The translations under genes and the position numbers were made by a program. A DNA stretch of 64,000 bases, taken from Protula sp. h YS-2021 (taxonomy: Eukaryota > Annelida > Polychaeta > Sabellida > Serpulidae). The notes under the pieces were generated by a model that searched no databases, was not told the DNA's origin, and saw only the letters and a program-made list of their open reading frames with translations. Within the stretch, counting starts at the first letter, position 1, and the number at the start of each line of letters is the position of its first letter. The DNA lies in NCBI GenBank assembly GCA_949752745.1, contig OX457024.1, positions 112,825,414 to 112,889,413 of the forward strand, read 5' to 3'. Below, one piece after another: positions 8,461 to 16,590 of the stretch.

Positions 8461-8506
8461 TAAAAAAGCTGTTCTGTTGAGAAGGTGGTTTTCATTCGGT
8501 GTGACC

Positions 8507-9610
8507 ATGTCGACGTGGAAAGACTACTTGACCAATATGTACTTTAAACCTGGACAGCCCGGGGCATTTGCTGGTCCTTACAAACTGTATCACATCTTAA
8601 GAAAACATGATCAACCCGTGACACAGTCACAAGTGAAGAAATGGTTACAGGATCAAGATGCATTCAGTTTACTCTAACCTGTCAAATACAGGTTCAAAAG
8701 ACAACGTGTGATTACACGAGGCATTGATGACATGTGGGATGTGGATTTGGCTGATATGGGAAACATAGCTCCCTATAATGATGGCACACGCTTTTTACTC
8801 ATTGTCATTGATGTGTTTTCCAAATATGTGTGGGTACAGCCAATCCCTAATAAATCACATACCAGCGTCATACAAGCCTTTCAAAAAATTTTTCATGACA
8901 CACCCCAAAGGCCACGCACTCTAAGGTCCGATAAAGGCACGGAATTTAAAAACAGATGGGTCAAAGCATTTTTGAAGAAGGAGGGCATTCATGCTTATAC
9001 CACAAAGAATGAAACCAAAGCCAACTTTGCTGAGAGAGTCATTCGTACTCTAAAGGGGATGATGTATCGGTATTTTCTACATAATCAAACTTACCGTTAC
9101 TTAGACATCCTTCCAGACTTGGTGTACAACTACAACCATAGACCTCATGGCTCCCTCCCGAATAAGTATGCTCCAGCCGAGATTCGTAAAGACAACGAAT
9201 CGAAAGTGTGGAAGTATATGTATGTCGACAAACTAAAATTGAAACCGAAGAAGAAGAAGAATTTTAAATTTAACATTGGCGATCATGTTCGCATTTCCTA
9301 CATTAAATATGTGTTTCAACGGGATTATCACATCAAATGGACGCAAGAAGTCTTCATGGTCACACATCGTTGTAAGAAGCAAGGAATACATTTGTATCGT
9401 GTGAAAGATTTTTTAGACGAAGATATTGACGGGCATTTCTACGAGGAAGAACTGCAGAAAGTGACCAAAGATATTGAATCCGTCTACAGAATTGAAAAAG
9501 TCTTGAAAACACGTAAAAGGCGAGGAGGTGTGAAAGAATTATTTGTCAAGTGGTTAGGTTGGCCAAGCAAGTTTAACAGTTGGGTGAAAGAAACAGACAT
9601 TCAAAAATGA
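8507..9610 (+). pseudogene. Polinton integrase with chromodomain, interrupted by one in-frame stop
   Basis: A retroviral-type (rve) integrase that inserts the element and makes the 6-bp duplication. The N-terminal part (8507-8674) is the helical domain typical of Polinton integrases (KLYHILRK, VKKWLQDQDAF). A TAA at 8675-8677 interrupts it, and the same frame continues without a shift. The core then has the catalytic triad: D in WDVDLADM, D in LRSDKGTEF, E in NFAERVIRTLK. A basic linker with KPKKKKNFKF follows. The C-terminal ~60 residues form a chromodomain (YRIEKVLK ... FVKWLGW ... NSWVKETDIQ), which may guide chromatin targeting. The stop is a nonsense change and not a homopolymer shift, so this copy may be inactive unless read through. 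Its TGA overlaps the next ATG as ATGA. Confidence 0.9.
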
Positions 9611-10266
9611 AGCATCCATTTACATGCTTGGTCTCTGGACCTACAGGCAGTGGCAAAACGTCTCTGGTGAAGGAAATTCTCGAACAAAAGTTGATTCACC
9701 CCTCTCCGAAAAACATTTTATGGCTCTATGCAGCAGATCAGCCTTTGTACAAGGGAATGAAAGGCGTGACATTTTACAAAGGCATTCCAGATGACATTGA
9801 AGAGCGCTTTAACCCGAAAAAACCAAACTTACTCATCATTGATGACTTAATGACCAAATGCCATAGCGATGAGCGTATGACACGTCTCTTTAGTGTTGGT
9901 AGCAGTCATCAAAATCTAAGTATCATCTTTATTGTGCATAATTTGTTCCATCATGGGAAAGAGATGCGAAATATTAGTTTGAATACCCATTACATCATTC
10001 TGTTTAAAAATCCGAGAGACAGTCAACAAATCAGTACATTGGCGCGGCAAATGTATCCTGGAAGATCTCAATTTCTCATAGAAGCCTATCAAGATGCTAT
10101 CAGCAAACCCCATGGTTATTTATTCATTGACTTGAAGCCGAAGACGAATAATCAACTGCGTATTCGTACAGGCATTTTACCAAAAGATACACATTATATA
10201 TATATTGATAAAGCAGTGTATGACCAAGAACCAACCCATTTAACCATTCGCAGTCAAGATGTCTAA
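9607..10266 (+). CDS. FtsK/HerA-type genome packaging ATPase, 219 aa
   Basis: Polinton/adintovirus packaging ATPase (A32-like), which pumps DNA into the capsid. Walker A is GPTGSGKT (residues 11-18) close to the N-terminus, and Walker B is LLIIDD (75-80). A downstream sensor-like stretch reads LSIIFIVHNLF (104-114). The length of about 220 aa is normal for the family. The ATG overlaps the integrase stop (ATGA), which fixes the start, and the end overlaps the next gene by 8 nt. All recognisable motifs are intact. A decayed homologue of the same gene lies at 49205-49830. Confidence 0.93.
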   Translation: MKHPFTCLVSGPTGSGKTSLVKEILEQKLIHPSPKNILWLYAADQPLYKGMKGVTFYKGIPDDIEERFNPKKPNLLIIDDLMTKCHSDERMTRLFSVGSSHQNLSIIFIVHNLFHHGKEMRNISLNTHYIILFKNPRDSQQISTLARQMYPGRSQFLIEAYQDAISKPHGYLFIDLKPKTNNQLRIRTGILPKDTHYIYIDKAVYDQEPTHLTIRSQDV

Positions 10267-10549
10267 ACGTATTCGAGCGAACCAGCCTTTTCTTCATTTG
10301 CTTGCACGTAGTGGGCCTAGACGGCGTAAATTCTTGCTACAGCAAGCTACGAAGGAGGAATTAACGAGCTTGTTTGAAATTTGTTTGAATATATTGCGAG
10401 GATATTTACCCTTAAGCTCAAAACGTACTCTGGCAGACAAGAAGATATCCCTTCGACGAAAAAAGAAGTTGGTGAATCAGAAAGGAGGATTCATTGGAGT
10501 TATTGCTAGATTTGCATTGCCCTTGTTAGCCAAGCTGCTGTTAAAATGA
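10259..10549 (+). CDS. Small basic Polinton protein, 96 aa
   Basis: A lysine/arginine-rich protein of a type commonly found next to the ATPase in Polintons. It has an N-terminal basic region (GPRRRKFLLQQATKEEL), a central helix (FEICLNILRGYLPL), a second basic cluster (KISLRRKKKLV) and a hydrophobic tail from GGFIGV to the end. The pattern of basic domain plus hydrophobic C-terminus suggests a virion DNA- or membrane-associated protein (inference). A diverged homologue at 48890-49200 keeps the FEICLNI and KRKKNLV blocks, so it is a real gene. It overlaps both neighbours by a few bases. Confidence 0.8.
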   Translation: MSKRIRANQPFLHLLARSGPRRRKFLLQQATKEELTSLFEICLNILRGYLPLSSKRTLADKKISLRRKKKLVNQKGGFIGVIARFALPLLAKLLLK

Positions 10550-11115
10550 AGCATGCTATGAAAATGGTTCTCATTCCTGAACATGAATACAAACTGTTAT
10601 TAGAAAAGAAGGGGGGAAAACATAGCATCAAAAGAAAAGTCAAGACACTTTTACGTGGGAAACGAACGCGTGAAAAGGCTATGGAAATGTCTCAACTTCT
10701 TGGCCGTCATCTACAAACAAGTCAGTCCCAACAACCACCACCACCACCACCACCACCACTAGAAAAGCTAGTGTTAAGTCATTTTCAACCTATCTATCAT
10801 GGAAAAGTGATACAACTTTTAGCAGAACTGAAGAAACATGGTACGAAATGGACAGAGAAGAATGAACTTGTGTTGAAAACGGGCGATGTCATTACAAATT
10901 CTAACATGGTTGATTTGATGAAAGAAGCATTGGTGGCGACAAGAAGAAAAGAACGAACCATACCACCCCATGGTTGGCATCCGTTTATCCAGGAAATTGT
11001 CGATGCTAATATTCCAAAAACGACGTTTAGTAAAAAGACCAGTCGTGAAGACATTGCAACAGAAATGAAACAGCGTCAGCAAAGACAGTTTCCTAAAGGA
11101 TGGGAAAATTTTTAA
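10546..11115 (+). CDS. Conserved Polinton hypothetical protein, 189 aa
   Basis: It starts with MVLIPEHEYKLL, a type of start seen in Polinton proteins encoded after the ATPase. Basic helices follow, then a proline run (PPPPPPPP, about 66-73), then a globular C-terminal domain (KTGDVITNSNMVDLMKEAL, PPHGWHPFIQEIVDANIPK). Homologous pieces occur in the decayed copy on both sides of a solo LTR (46898-47185 and 48652-48900), which supports real coding. Its ATG overlaps the previous stop (ATGA). Precise role unknown; a minor virion component is likely from its position. Confidence 0.8.
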   Translation: MKHAMKMVLIPEHEYKLLLEKKGGKHSIKRKVKTLLRGKRTREKAMEMSQLLGRHLQTSQSQQPPPPPPPPLEKLVLSHFQPIYHGKVIQLLAELKKHGTKWTEKNELVLKTGDVITNSNMVDLMKEALVATRRKERTIPPHGWHPFIQEIVDANIPKTTFSKKTSREDIATEMKQRQQRQFPKGWENF

Positions 11116-11318
11116 CATGGTTGAAAGAGCTATGGTGTTGCCAAGAAGAGAAACCAACTATTCCTGTGAAGATTAGATGCACAAGTGCGTGTTGTGAAGG
11201 AGAAGTCCATCATCATCATCACGATGTAAAAGAGGATGAGACTTTGCATACTTGGTCGAATGGCGCGCGCTGTCCTGAGGTATATAGGCAACGACGACGA
11301 CGCACCTATACCATTTGA
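11100..11318 (+). CDS. Small Cys/His-rich Polinton protein, 72 aa
   Basis: A short frame that overlaps the end of the previous gene by 16 nt. It has WCCQEEK, TSACCEGEVHHHHHDV and a basic tail RQRRRRTYTI. It would be easy to dismiss, but the decayed copy at 46689-46883 keeps the same start (MGKF...KEL.CC), the CC-EGE/QGE block and the end motif (R.RT.TI). The frame has therefore been maintained. It may bind metal through the Cys/His cluster. The penton TATA-like sequence lies in its 3' part. Confidence 0.7.
   Translation: MGKFLTWLKELWCCQEEKPTIPVKIRCTSACCEGEVHHHHHDVKEDETLHTWSNGARCPEVYRQRRRRTYTI
11281..11288 (+). promoter_or_regulatory. TATA-like box before the penton gene
   Basis: TATATAGG 48 bp upstream of the penton ATG at 11336, inside the end of the preceding small gene. 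Confidence 0.4.
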
Positions 11319-11335
11319 GGGGTTCCCCGTCCACC

Positions 11336-12100
11336 ATGGAGTCGACAAGCTTTTACATTACTTTGCCTAGCAATGCGAGTATGAATTATTATCCCAACAA
11401 CAAGGCTTCGAATTATCAAATTCGTATGCCTCGAACCATCTATCTGAATGGAAGATATGAAGTGGCTTTAGCTGAAATTCAATATCCGCATACATGGACA
11501 ACGACGAGACATGGCATGGACTATTCTATTCAGTATCGACAACAACCGCTGACAGATGCTGTTCTTGACACTATCAATAGTCCTTATGGCTACTACAGAT
11601 CCATACCAGAGGTATGTCAGGCAGTGAATGAAGAAGCGACTCATTCTATGAAAAATGATCTTAAAGACGCTATTCGGCTAAATTATGATAAAATTAGACG
11701 ATGTGTGTTTCTATTTCTAAATTATGGCTTTGAAGTGTCCTTCTCCACTGGATTAGCTGAGATTTTAGGATTTATTCCAGATCAATGGTATACTGAAACG
11801 TGTAGAGCTGACCATAAAGCTGATGTGAAACAGGGGTTTTATACACTGTATGTGCATTGTAGTATTTGTGAACCACAAGTTGTTGGGGATTATTATGTGC
11901 CTTTGCTACGTTCTGTTGGGATACAAGGCCATGATGGTGACATTGTTATGAAAACGTACGGCGAACCGCATTATGTTCCTGTAAACACATCCAAATTTGA
12001 CATGATAGAGATGAATATAAAGGACGACACAGGCCATACTGTTCCATTTCAAACTGGAAAGGTAATCTGTAAACTCCATTTTCGACCAAAAGCATTATGA
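11336..12100 (+). CDS. Minor capsid (penton) protein, 254 aa
   Basis: Polinton/adintovirus penton, a single jelly-roll protein of the capsid vertices. Typical blocks: SFYITLPSNASMNYYPNN, NYQIRMPRTIYLNGRYEVALAE, IQYPHTW near the start, and VGIQGHDGDIV with KTYGEPHYVPV toward the end. The length is normal. Start chosen at ATG 11336 in a strong context (CCACCATGG); upstream in-frame sequence is noncanonical. The stop overlaps the next ATG. A degraded homologue is split by an insertion at 40745-41262 and 46583-46690. Confidence 0.88.
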   Translation: MESTSFYITLPSNASMNYYPNNKASNYQIRMPRTIYLNGRYEVALAEIQYPHTWTTTRHGMDYSIQYRQQPLTDAVLDTINSPYGYYRSIPEVCQAVNEEATHSMKNDLKDAIRLNYDKIRRCVFLFLNYGFEVSFSTGLAEILGFIPDQWYTETCRADHKADVKQGFYTLYVHCSICEPQVVGDYYVPLLRSVGIQGHDGDIVMKTYGEPHYVPVNTSKFDMIEMNIKDDTGHTVPFQTGKVICKLHFRPKAL

Positions 12101-12453
12101 AAGCCTACACACACGATCCGTCTGCATATCGCAACCATTTTCTTCGTCAAGTGGGTGGAGAATTACCAGGATTCAAAGGAGCGCGAATTCAATATGGGGA
12201 TGGTATTGGTTCAATACTGGGATCATTGGCTCGTAGAGCTATTCCACTACTTAAGGCTGGGGCTAAGATCGTTGCGCCACATCTTAAGAAGGCTGCAAAG
12301 AATGTTGCGAAAGATGTTACGGGCCGAGTAGCACAGCGTGTGTTTGGTGGTGGTGATGTACATAAAAAGAGAGTGCAACCGACGAAACGTGCCAGAAGAC
12401 GAAAAACAGCTAGACGGATAGCATCAAAAAAGCATAAAAGAGATATCTTTTAA
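12097..12453 (+). CDS. pX-like basic virion core protein, 118 aa
   Basis: A small, very basic protein with an N-terminal motif FLRQVGGELPGFKGARIQYG, then a glycine-rich amphipathic helix (GDGIGSILGSLARRAIPLL). An alanine/lysine region (AGAKIVAPHLKKAAKN) and a basic tail (KRARRRKTARRIASKKHKR) follow. This layout matches adintovirus/Polinton proteins compared with adenovirus core protein X or the membrane-active protein VI. It likely condenses DNA in the virion or disrupts membranes (inference). The GGELPGF and GG sites resemble protease-processing sites. The ATG overlaps the penton stop (ATGA). Confidence 0.8.
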   Translation: MKAYTHDPSAYRNHFLRQVGGELPGFKGARIQYGDGIGSILGSLARRAIPLLKAGAKIVAPHLKKAAKNVAKDVTGRVAQRVFGGGDVHKKRVQPTKRARRRKTARRIASKKHKRDIF

Positions 12454-12460
12454 AAAAATC

Positions 12461-13867
12461 ATGTCTCTCATTCACAATCATTCGTGCGAATGCAGTCTTT
12501 CTCCATTGGAATGGTTTCACGTACCGCCGACGCAAACTGCTGTAGAGAAAAGTTATAATGTCGACTATCAACCACTGACTACCATTAGAGAGGGTGCTCC
12601 CATAGAATTCTACATTCCTGCGAGTACAGAAGAATATCTGGATTTAAAGAACAGCAAACTTCATATTGTATGCCGTATTGTAAAGGCCGATGGATCAGCG
12701 TGTGGCGCAGATGATAATGTCTCTTGCATCAATGATGTGTTTAATGGGTTATGGTCTAATATTGAATTGTTTCTGAATGATCGGTTGGTTTCTCATAGCA
12801 ACAATACCCATGGTTATACCAGCAATATCTCTCATCTCATCCATGATTCGGAAGAAAGTCTCCATTCTGAGCGCTCTATGCGTCTCATGTACAAGGATAC
12901 TGCTGGGTCGATGAATAGTTATGAGGTGAAAAGACCTAATCATGAACAATATGTATCCGGGTTTCATGTCAATGCCGACGGTGGTGACTTGGCTAAGCAA
13001 GGAAACAATGGCTTACACCATCGTTATTTGCATACACGTCTCAGCCGTGAGTTTATGCTGGCAGGTGGTTTAAGGATAGATTTGTTTGAGCAGGATCGCT
13101 ATCTTCCGAATGGCATCAGTTTGAAATTGCGCTTCCATAGACAGAAAGATGATTATGTATTGATGGCTGCAGATAATACCTATAAGGTAGAAGTGAAAGA
13201 GGCATTTTTAACCATTCGCAAAGTGAGGGTGAGTCCAGGCATTCAGTTAGGGCATACAGATGCATTGCTGAAAAGTCCTGCCAAGATCATCATCACTAGA
13301 AAAGAATGTAAAGTCTTGGCCATTCCAGCAGGATTTCGGTCTTTTGTGAAAGACAACATCTTTTTGAGTCAACTACCAAATCGCATTGTCATTGGTCTGG
13401 TTCATAATGAAGCCTTTGGTGGGTCAGTATTGAGGAATCCATATGATTTCAAACATTTTGATCTGAACTATATGCAACTGTACACGGATGGTGAACCAGT
13501 CCTATCCAAACCTCTCAAGCTTGACATTACACAGAACAAATACCTAGACGCTTTTGAAACGCTTTACAAATCGTTTGATCGATTGAATGGTGAGAAAAGT
13601 TCCATTATAAAAAGGGAAGATTGGTCTAGAGGGTATTCTTTATTTTCGTTCGACTTAACACCGGATTATGATGGTGCTGATCATTTTCCCCTGATCAAGC
13701 ATGGGAATTTGCGGCTAGAAATGAACTTTGTTAGGCTTTGCAACCTACAATCAATGTCATCGTCTATGCTGAATTTGACAACATTATTGAGATCAGTGCC
13801 AATCGTAGCATCCAATTCGACTACCAGTCATGAACACGAAGCAGATAGAAGCCATACTGAGCCATGA
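12461..13867 (+). CDS. Major capsid protein, double jelly-roll, 468 aa as read
   Basis: Polinton-type hexon protein. N-terminal blocks are CECSLSPLEWFHVPPTQTAVEK and YQPLTTIREGAPIEFYIP, and central ones include LFLNDRLVSHSNNTHGYTS. The second jelly roll contains PGIQLGHTDAL, FRSFVKDNIFLSQLPNRIV and FNLNYMQLYTDGEP-like blocks. The last ~40 residues as read do not match the decayed relative at 39896-40560. In another frame, from about 13745, the sequence does match it and stops at a TGA (13831-13833) that overlaps the protease ATG as ATGA. A one-base length change near the GG at 13734-13735 would explain this, so the true end is probably 13833. Confidence 0.9.
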   Translation: MSLIHNHSCECSLSPLEWFHVPPTQTAVEKSYNVDYQPLTTIREGAPIEFYIPASTEEYLDLKNSKLHIVCRIVKADGSACGADDNVSCINDVFNGLWSNIELFLNDRLVSHSNNTHGYTSNISHLIHDSEESLHSERSMRLMYKDTAGSMNSYEVKRPNHEQYVSGFHVNADGGDLAKQGNNGLHHRYLHTRLSREFMLAGGLRIDLFEQDRYLPNGISLKLRFHRQKDDYVLMAADNTYKVEVKEAFLTIRKVRVSPGIQLGHTDALLKSPAKIIITRKECKVLAIPAGFRSFVKDNIFLSQLPNRIVIGLVHNEAFGGSVLRNPYDFKHFDLNYMQLYTDGEPVLSKPLKLDITQNKYLDAFETLYKSFDRLNGEKSSIIKREDWSRGYSLFSFDLTPDYDGADHFPLIKHGNLRLEMNFVRLCNLQSMSSSMLNLTTLLRSVPIVASNSTTSHEHEADRSHTEP

Positions 13868-14228
13868 TGCCGCGACCAAAGACTTGTTTCAAGGTGTGTT
13901 TGCCATGGACCAGTTACAACCGTCTTTACAACGCGGTTCCTATGTCATCAACACTGACGATCATGATGAACCAGGAGAGCATTGGGTGGCAGTGTATTAT
14001 GACAAAGACCCTGTGGAATACTTTGACTCTTATGGACTGTTACCTCTCGATGAGCGTTTAGAAACGTTTTTAAGAAATGACTATATGTATAATTCCATCT
14101 CATTACAAACGCCGATATCATCGGCGTGTGGTTTTTATTGTGTATATTATATATGGCATAGAGCTCGAGGTCAGAGTATGTTTGATATTGTGAATATATT
14201 AAAAGAAAGGATGGGGATTTTATTGTAA
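13830..14228 (+). CDS. Adenovirus-like maturation cysteine protease, 132 aa as read
   Basis: An Ulp1/adenain-family protease that cleaves capsid precursors. The catalytic residues are visible: His51 (GEHWVAVYY), Asp66 (EYFDSYG), Cys100 (SSACGFYCVYY), with a Gln just before the Cys for the oxyanion hole. The frame as read stops at 14226-14228. The sequence just beyond encodes VKDFVYRHY in another frame, and the decayed copy (39452-39895) has the same nine residues in frame. A one-base change in the GGGG at 14213-14216 therefore probably truncates this reading, and the true end is likely near 14268. The missing part lies after all catalytic residues. Confidence 0.9.
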   Translation: MNTKQIEAILSHDAATKDLFQGVFAMDQLQPSLQRGSYVINTDDHDEPGEHWVAVYYDKDPVEYFDSYGLLPLDERLETFLRNDYMYNSISLQTPISSACGFYCVYYIWHRARGQSMFDIVNILKERMGILL

Positions 14229-14462
14229 AGGATTTTGTCTATAGACATTATAAACCTTTGTTTTATTAATGGTGTAGTTAAGCTGTAGTTAAGTTGTTGA
14301 ATAATTGTTCAAGTTTTGAAGAAAAGAAAAAAGACTCAAGTTTCAAACTGATCTTGTTTTTTATTGTGTTTTCCAAACTCCCCTCGCCCCCCACTTCTTA
14401 TCTACCAACTACTTTTTTACAGTTTTCTCTCTCGAGACGAAGACGAAGAGTACCCACGGTGG

Positions 14463-14723
14463 ATGGGTTACTACTACATCACGGACCTGTCCATCTGCCC
14501 AGGGTGCAATCACGCGATTAAATACGGCAGAAGTATATGTTCACCCTGTGGACACCTCGCCTGCCTCCACTGCACGGTCACTGCGGCATCTGCTGGGGCG
14601 CTAAATGATGACTATCTGATGCATTGCTTAAGTTGCAACCAAAAAAGTAATTGCTATGTCTTTGCGTCCCAGCAAATGTCGGAATGCGGCAGGGAAGTGA
14701 GGGAGGTCATCTACTTTCACTAA
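14463..14723 (+). CDS. Small RING-like zinc protein, 86 aa
   Basis: Cysteine/histidine spacing fits a RING finger: CPGC, then CSPCGHLACLHC, then CLSC, with the central C-x-H-x2-C-x2-C core. RING proteins usually act as ubiquitin E3 ligases, and viral ones often remodel host proteins. Start chosen at ATG 14463. Sequence upstream is open (SRDEDEEYPRW) and follows a pyrimidine-rich TTTTTACAG, so an upstream spliced start is possible. It is the last gene before the right inverted repeat. The A-run after the stop may be part of the polyadenylation region. Confidence 0.65.
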   Translation: MGYYYITDLSICPGCNHAIKYGRSICSPCGHLACLHCTVTAASAGALNDDYLMHCLSCNQKSNCYVFASQQMSECGREVREVIYFH

Positions 14724-14756
14724 TATACAAAAAAAAAAAAAACCTCAGTGAGGAGT

Positions 14757-14860
14757 ATATCTCCTGGCCGCTTGCGGCCGCCAACTATTATGAAATAAGC
14801 AAAAAACCGTGTTTGGTGTATGCATGAGAATGTGTGGGAAATGCTTTAAAAAAAAAAAAC
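14757..14860 (-). repeat. Polinton right subterminal inverted repeat
   Basis: Reverse complement of 3136-3236, including GCGGCCGC and gtatgcatgagaatgtgtgg. Confidence 0.85.
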
Positions 14861-14867
14861 ATTTTTT

Positions 14868-14960
14868 TTGCGTGCCGTCTCTGCCACACCTTTTTAAACA
14901 ATGTGTGGCAGAACTCTTAAGAGTTCTACCACAAAAGTGTGGCAAAACTCTTATGAGAAT
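14868..14960 (-). repeat. Extra internal copy of the terminal repeat
   Basis: A second copy of the palindromic TIR core (tctgccacacctttttaaac ... aagtgtggcaaaactctt) lies ~130 bp inside the right terminus. The left end has no counterpart. Confidence 0.8.
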
Positions 14961-14997
14961 GTGTGTGGGAAATGCACTAAAAAAAAAAACTCTGTCT

Positions 14998-15099
14998 CGT
15001 CTGCGCGCCCTCTCTGCCACACCTTTTTAAACAATGTGTGGCAGAACTCTTAAGAGTTCTGCCACAAAAGTGTGGTAGAACTCTTGTTTATACACTACT
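14998..15099 (-). repeat. Polinton right terminal inverted repeat
   Basis: Reverse complement of 2809-2919, ending ...GTTTATACACTACT. Lacks the 9-nt duplication of the left end. Confidence 0.95.
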
Positions 15100-15105
15100 C
15101 AGCTA
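15100..15105. repeat. Target-site duplication, right (CAGCTA)
   Basis: Direct repeat of 2803-2808. Confidence 0.9.
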
Positions 15106-15149
15106 TATTGCAGGCTAGAGTGTGTTCACAAGGTAAATGTTAACGGACG

Positions 15150-15720
15150 GACACGGCCATAGCAATAGTCATTAGATGGCCGAGGACTAAAAATGCCGCC
15201 AACTGGCCAATTTTCTGAGGAACGCATAAAAAAGGACTTTTCCAAAGAGAAACATCTAGGGCACATTCGTACAAAATTGACTGGTTTTTCAAGCCTCCTC
15301 CCCCCCCCCCCCTCCGCCATTTAGCCAATTTTAGCGGAATACCAGAATCGTCACACCGCCAAGTGAACATTTATGCAAAATTTGAAGGCGATCTCATCGA
15401 AACTAGAAGAAAAATTTTAAAAACTGACTACCGAAAAATGCCCCCCCCCCCCCACCCAACCATTCAGCCAATTTTGGTGGATCGCCAAAAAAAAAAAAGG
15501 AAATTTTCAACAGTACAAGGTATTGATAATTGCAATCTCAAAATTTGAGGCAATCAGATGAAAGATACGGCAGAAAAGTCTTTGGAAAATTGAAATTAAA
15601 AAATGCCCTCTTTTTGGCGGATTACTACTGAATATTTATGCAAAATTTGAAGACAATCCCATCAAAGTTATGGGAGAAGCATTTCGACAAGACATCATAG
15701 CTGAACAAGATGCAAAGGTG
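15150..15720. repeat. GCCAAAA/ttatgcaaaattt dispersed repeat
   Basis: Copies of 'gaacatttatgcaaaatttgaa.gcaatc.catc' and 'ccattt.gccaattttggtggatcgccaaaa' occur around 15310-15500 and 15620-15680. They are the same family as 2331-2640 and 16590-17060. No coding function is seen; short open frames here are by-products. Confidence 0.55.
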
Positions 15721-16590
15721 CCTTAGCCATTTTATTTGGGGTTTATTTAACGCTGCGGAATTAGTATTAGTGTTTTGAAATATGTCCCGATACTTTTATC
15801 AAACTTAAGTCTCCTAGTTCCGGAAAACTTCTCTGAACCCGAACTCCCAAGCCACGATGTAAAATGTATGAATTTTTATCAATATTTGACAATATTTGTC
15901 ACTCCCGTCGATTTTTGGGCGAAAAAAAAGTTCCAAGTTGAAAAGTCCAAAAACCTTGGCTTTATAGTTAATGATATCTTGTCTGGACAAAACTCGATAT
16001 AAAATGTGCGATCATTTATACATTTTTTTTACCGACGCCGCAGTCTCAAGCAGGTTTCAAAAATAATTAAACAGTGAACATCTGCAACTCGTATATTTTC
16101 GCCGTGTACAGTTCAAGTTTTTTGTCAATTTAAAGATAACAAGATTTACGCACCTAGAATGTTTCTGACTTGTCTGGACAAAATTCTCGAGTCAAGACGC
16201 AAAATACTAAATTTTATTATATTCTAACAATGTGTGGATATGTAAATTTTTGGCCTAATATAATAAGACGTTCCGCATCTCCACTGTATCTGCGTCTAGT
16301 TTCTACATATTGGTCTGATATATTCTGAGTACGAGAGAAAGTTTCGCTTGAAAATGTGGAAAATTTGTTCTCGTTTTAAAAATTGACGATCCGCCCATTT
16401 AATAATTATTTTGTTTTATTTTTTTTGTGTTTATTTTTTAAGAGAACAATTAACACTGTATTATTTAAAATAAGAATTCTGAAGCAAAAAAGAAATTAGA
16501 TATTTTTTGGTAGGCTATTCCTATAGCTAAATAATACGGTGTTAAACGTACAAAATTGGAAAGAAATCCAAACCAAATTGTGTTAGAAGC
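15721..16590. other. No recognisable feature
   Basis: AT-rich DNA with remote similarity to the flanking repeats (cttgtctggacaaaa occurs at 15978 and 16170). No gene seen. Confidence 0.4.

Larger units (their letters stand above)
2809..15099 (+). mobile_element. Complete Polinton/adintovirus-type element, 12,291 bp
   Basis: The element is bounded by TIRs and a 6-bp target duplication. It carries the Polinton/adintovirus hallmark set: rve integrase with chromodomain, FtsK/HerA packaging ATPase, penton, double-jelly-roll major capsid protein, pX-like core protein and an adenovirus-type cysteine protease. The structural block (8507-14228) is packed with 4-16 nt gene overlaps, while the left block (4649-8428) is spaced. 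It is unusual in having no recognisable protein-primed DNA polymerase B, and it is about 12 kb where Polintons are typically 15-20 kb. Disruptions: an in-frame stop in the integrase, and one-base frame breaks in the 8097 gene, the capsid gene and the protease. All but the first are at homopolymers. A decayed relative lies at 39452-50020. Confidence 0.93.

Noticed and set aside
2809..8506. Hidden DNA polymerase B or helicase in the left half of the Polinton
   Set aside because: No frame on either strand shows polymerase B (DxxSLYP, YGDTDS-type) or helicase motifs; the longest frame is 320 aa and fully described.
9580..9606. Upstream start for the packaging ATPase
   Set aside because: The ATG at 9607 in the ATGA overlap fits the family N-terminus and the neighbouring gene junctions.
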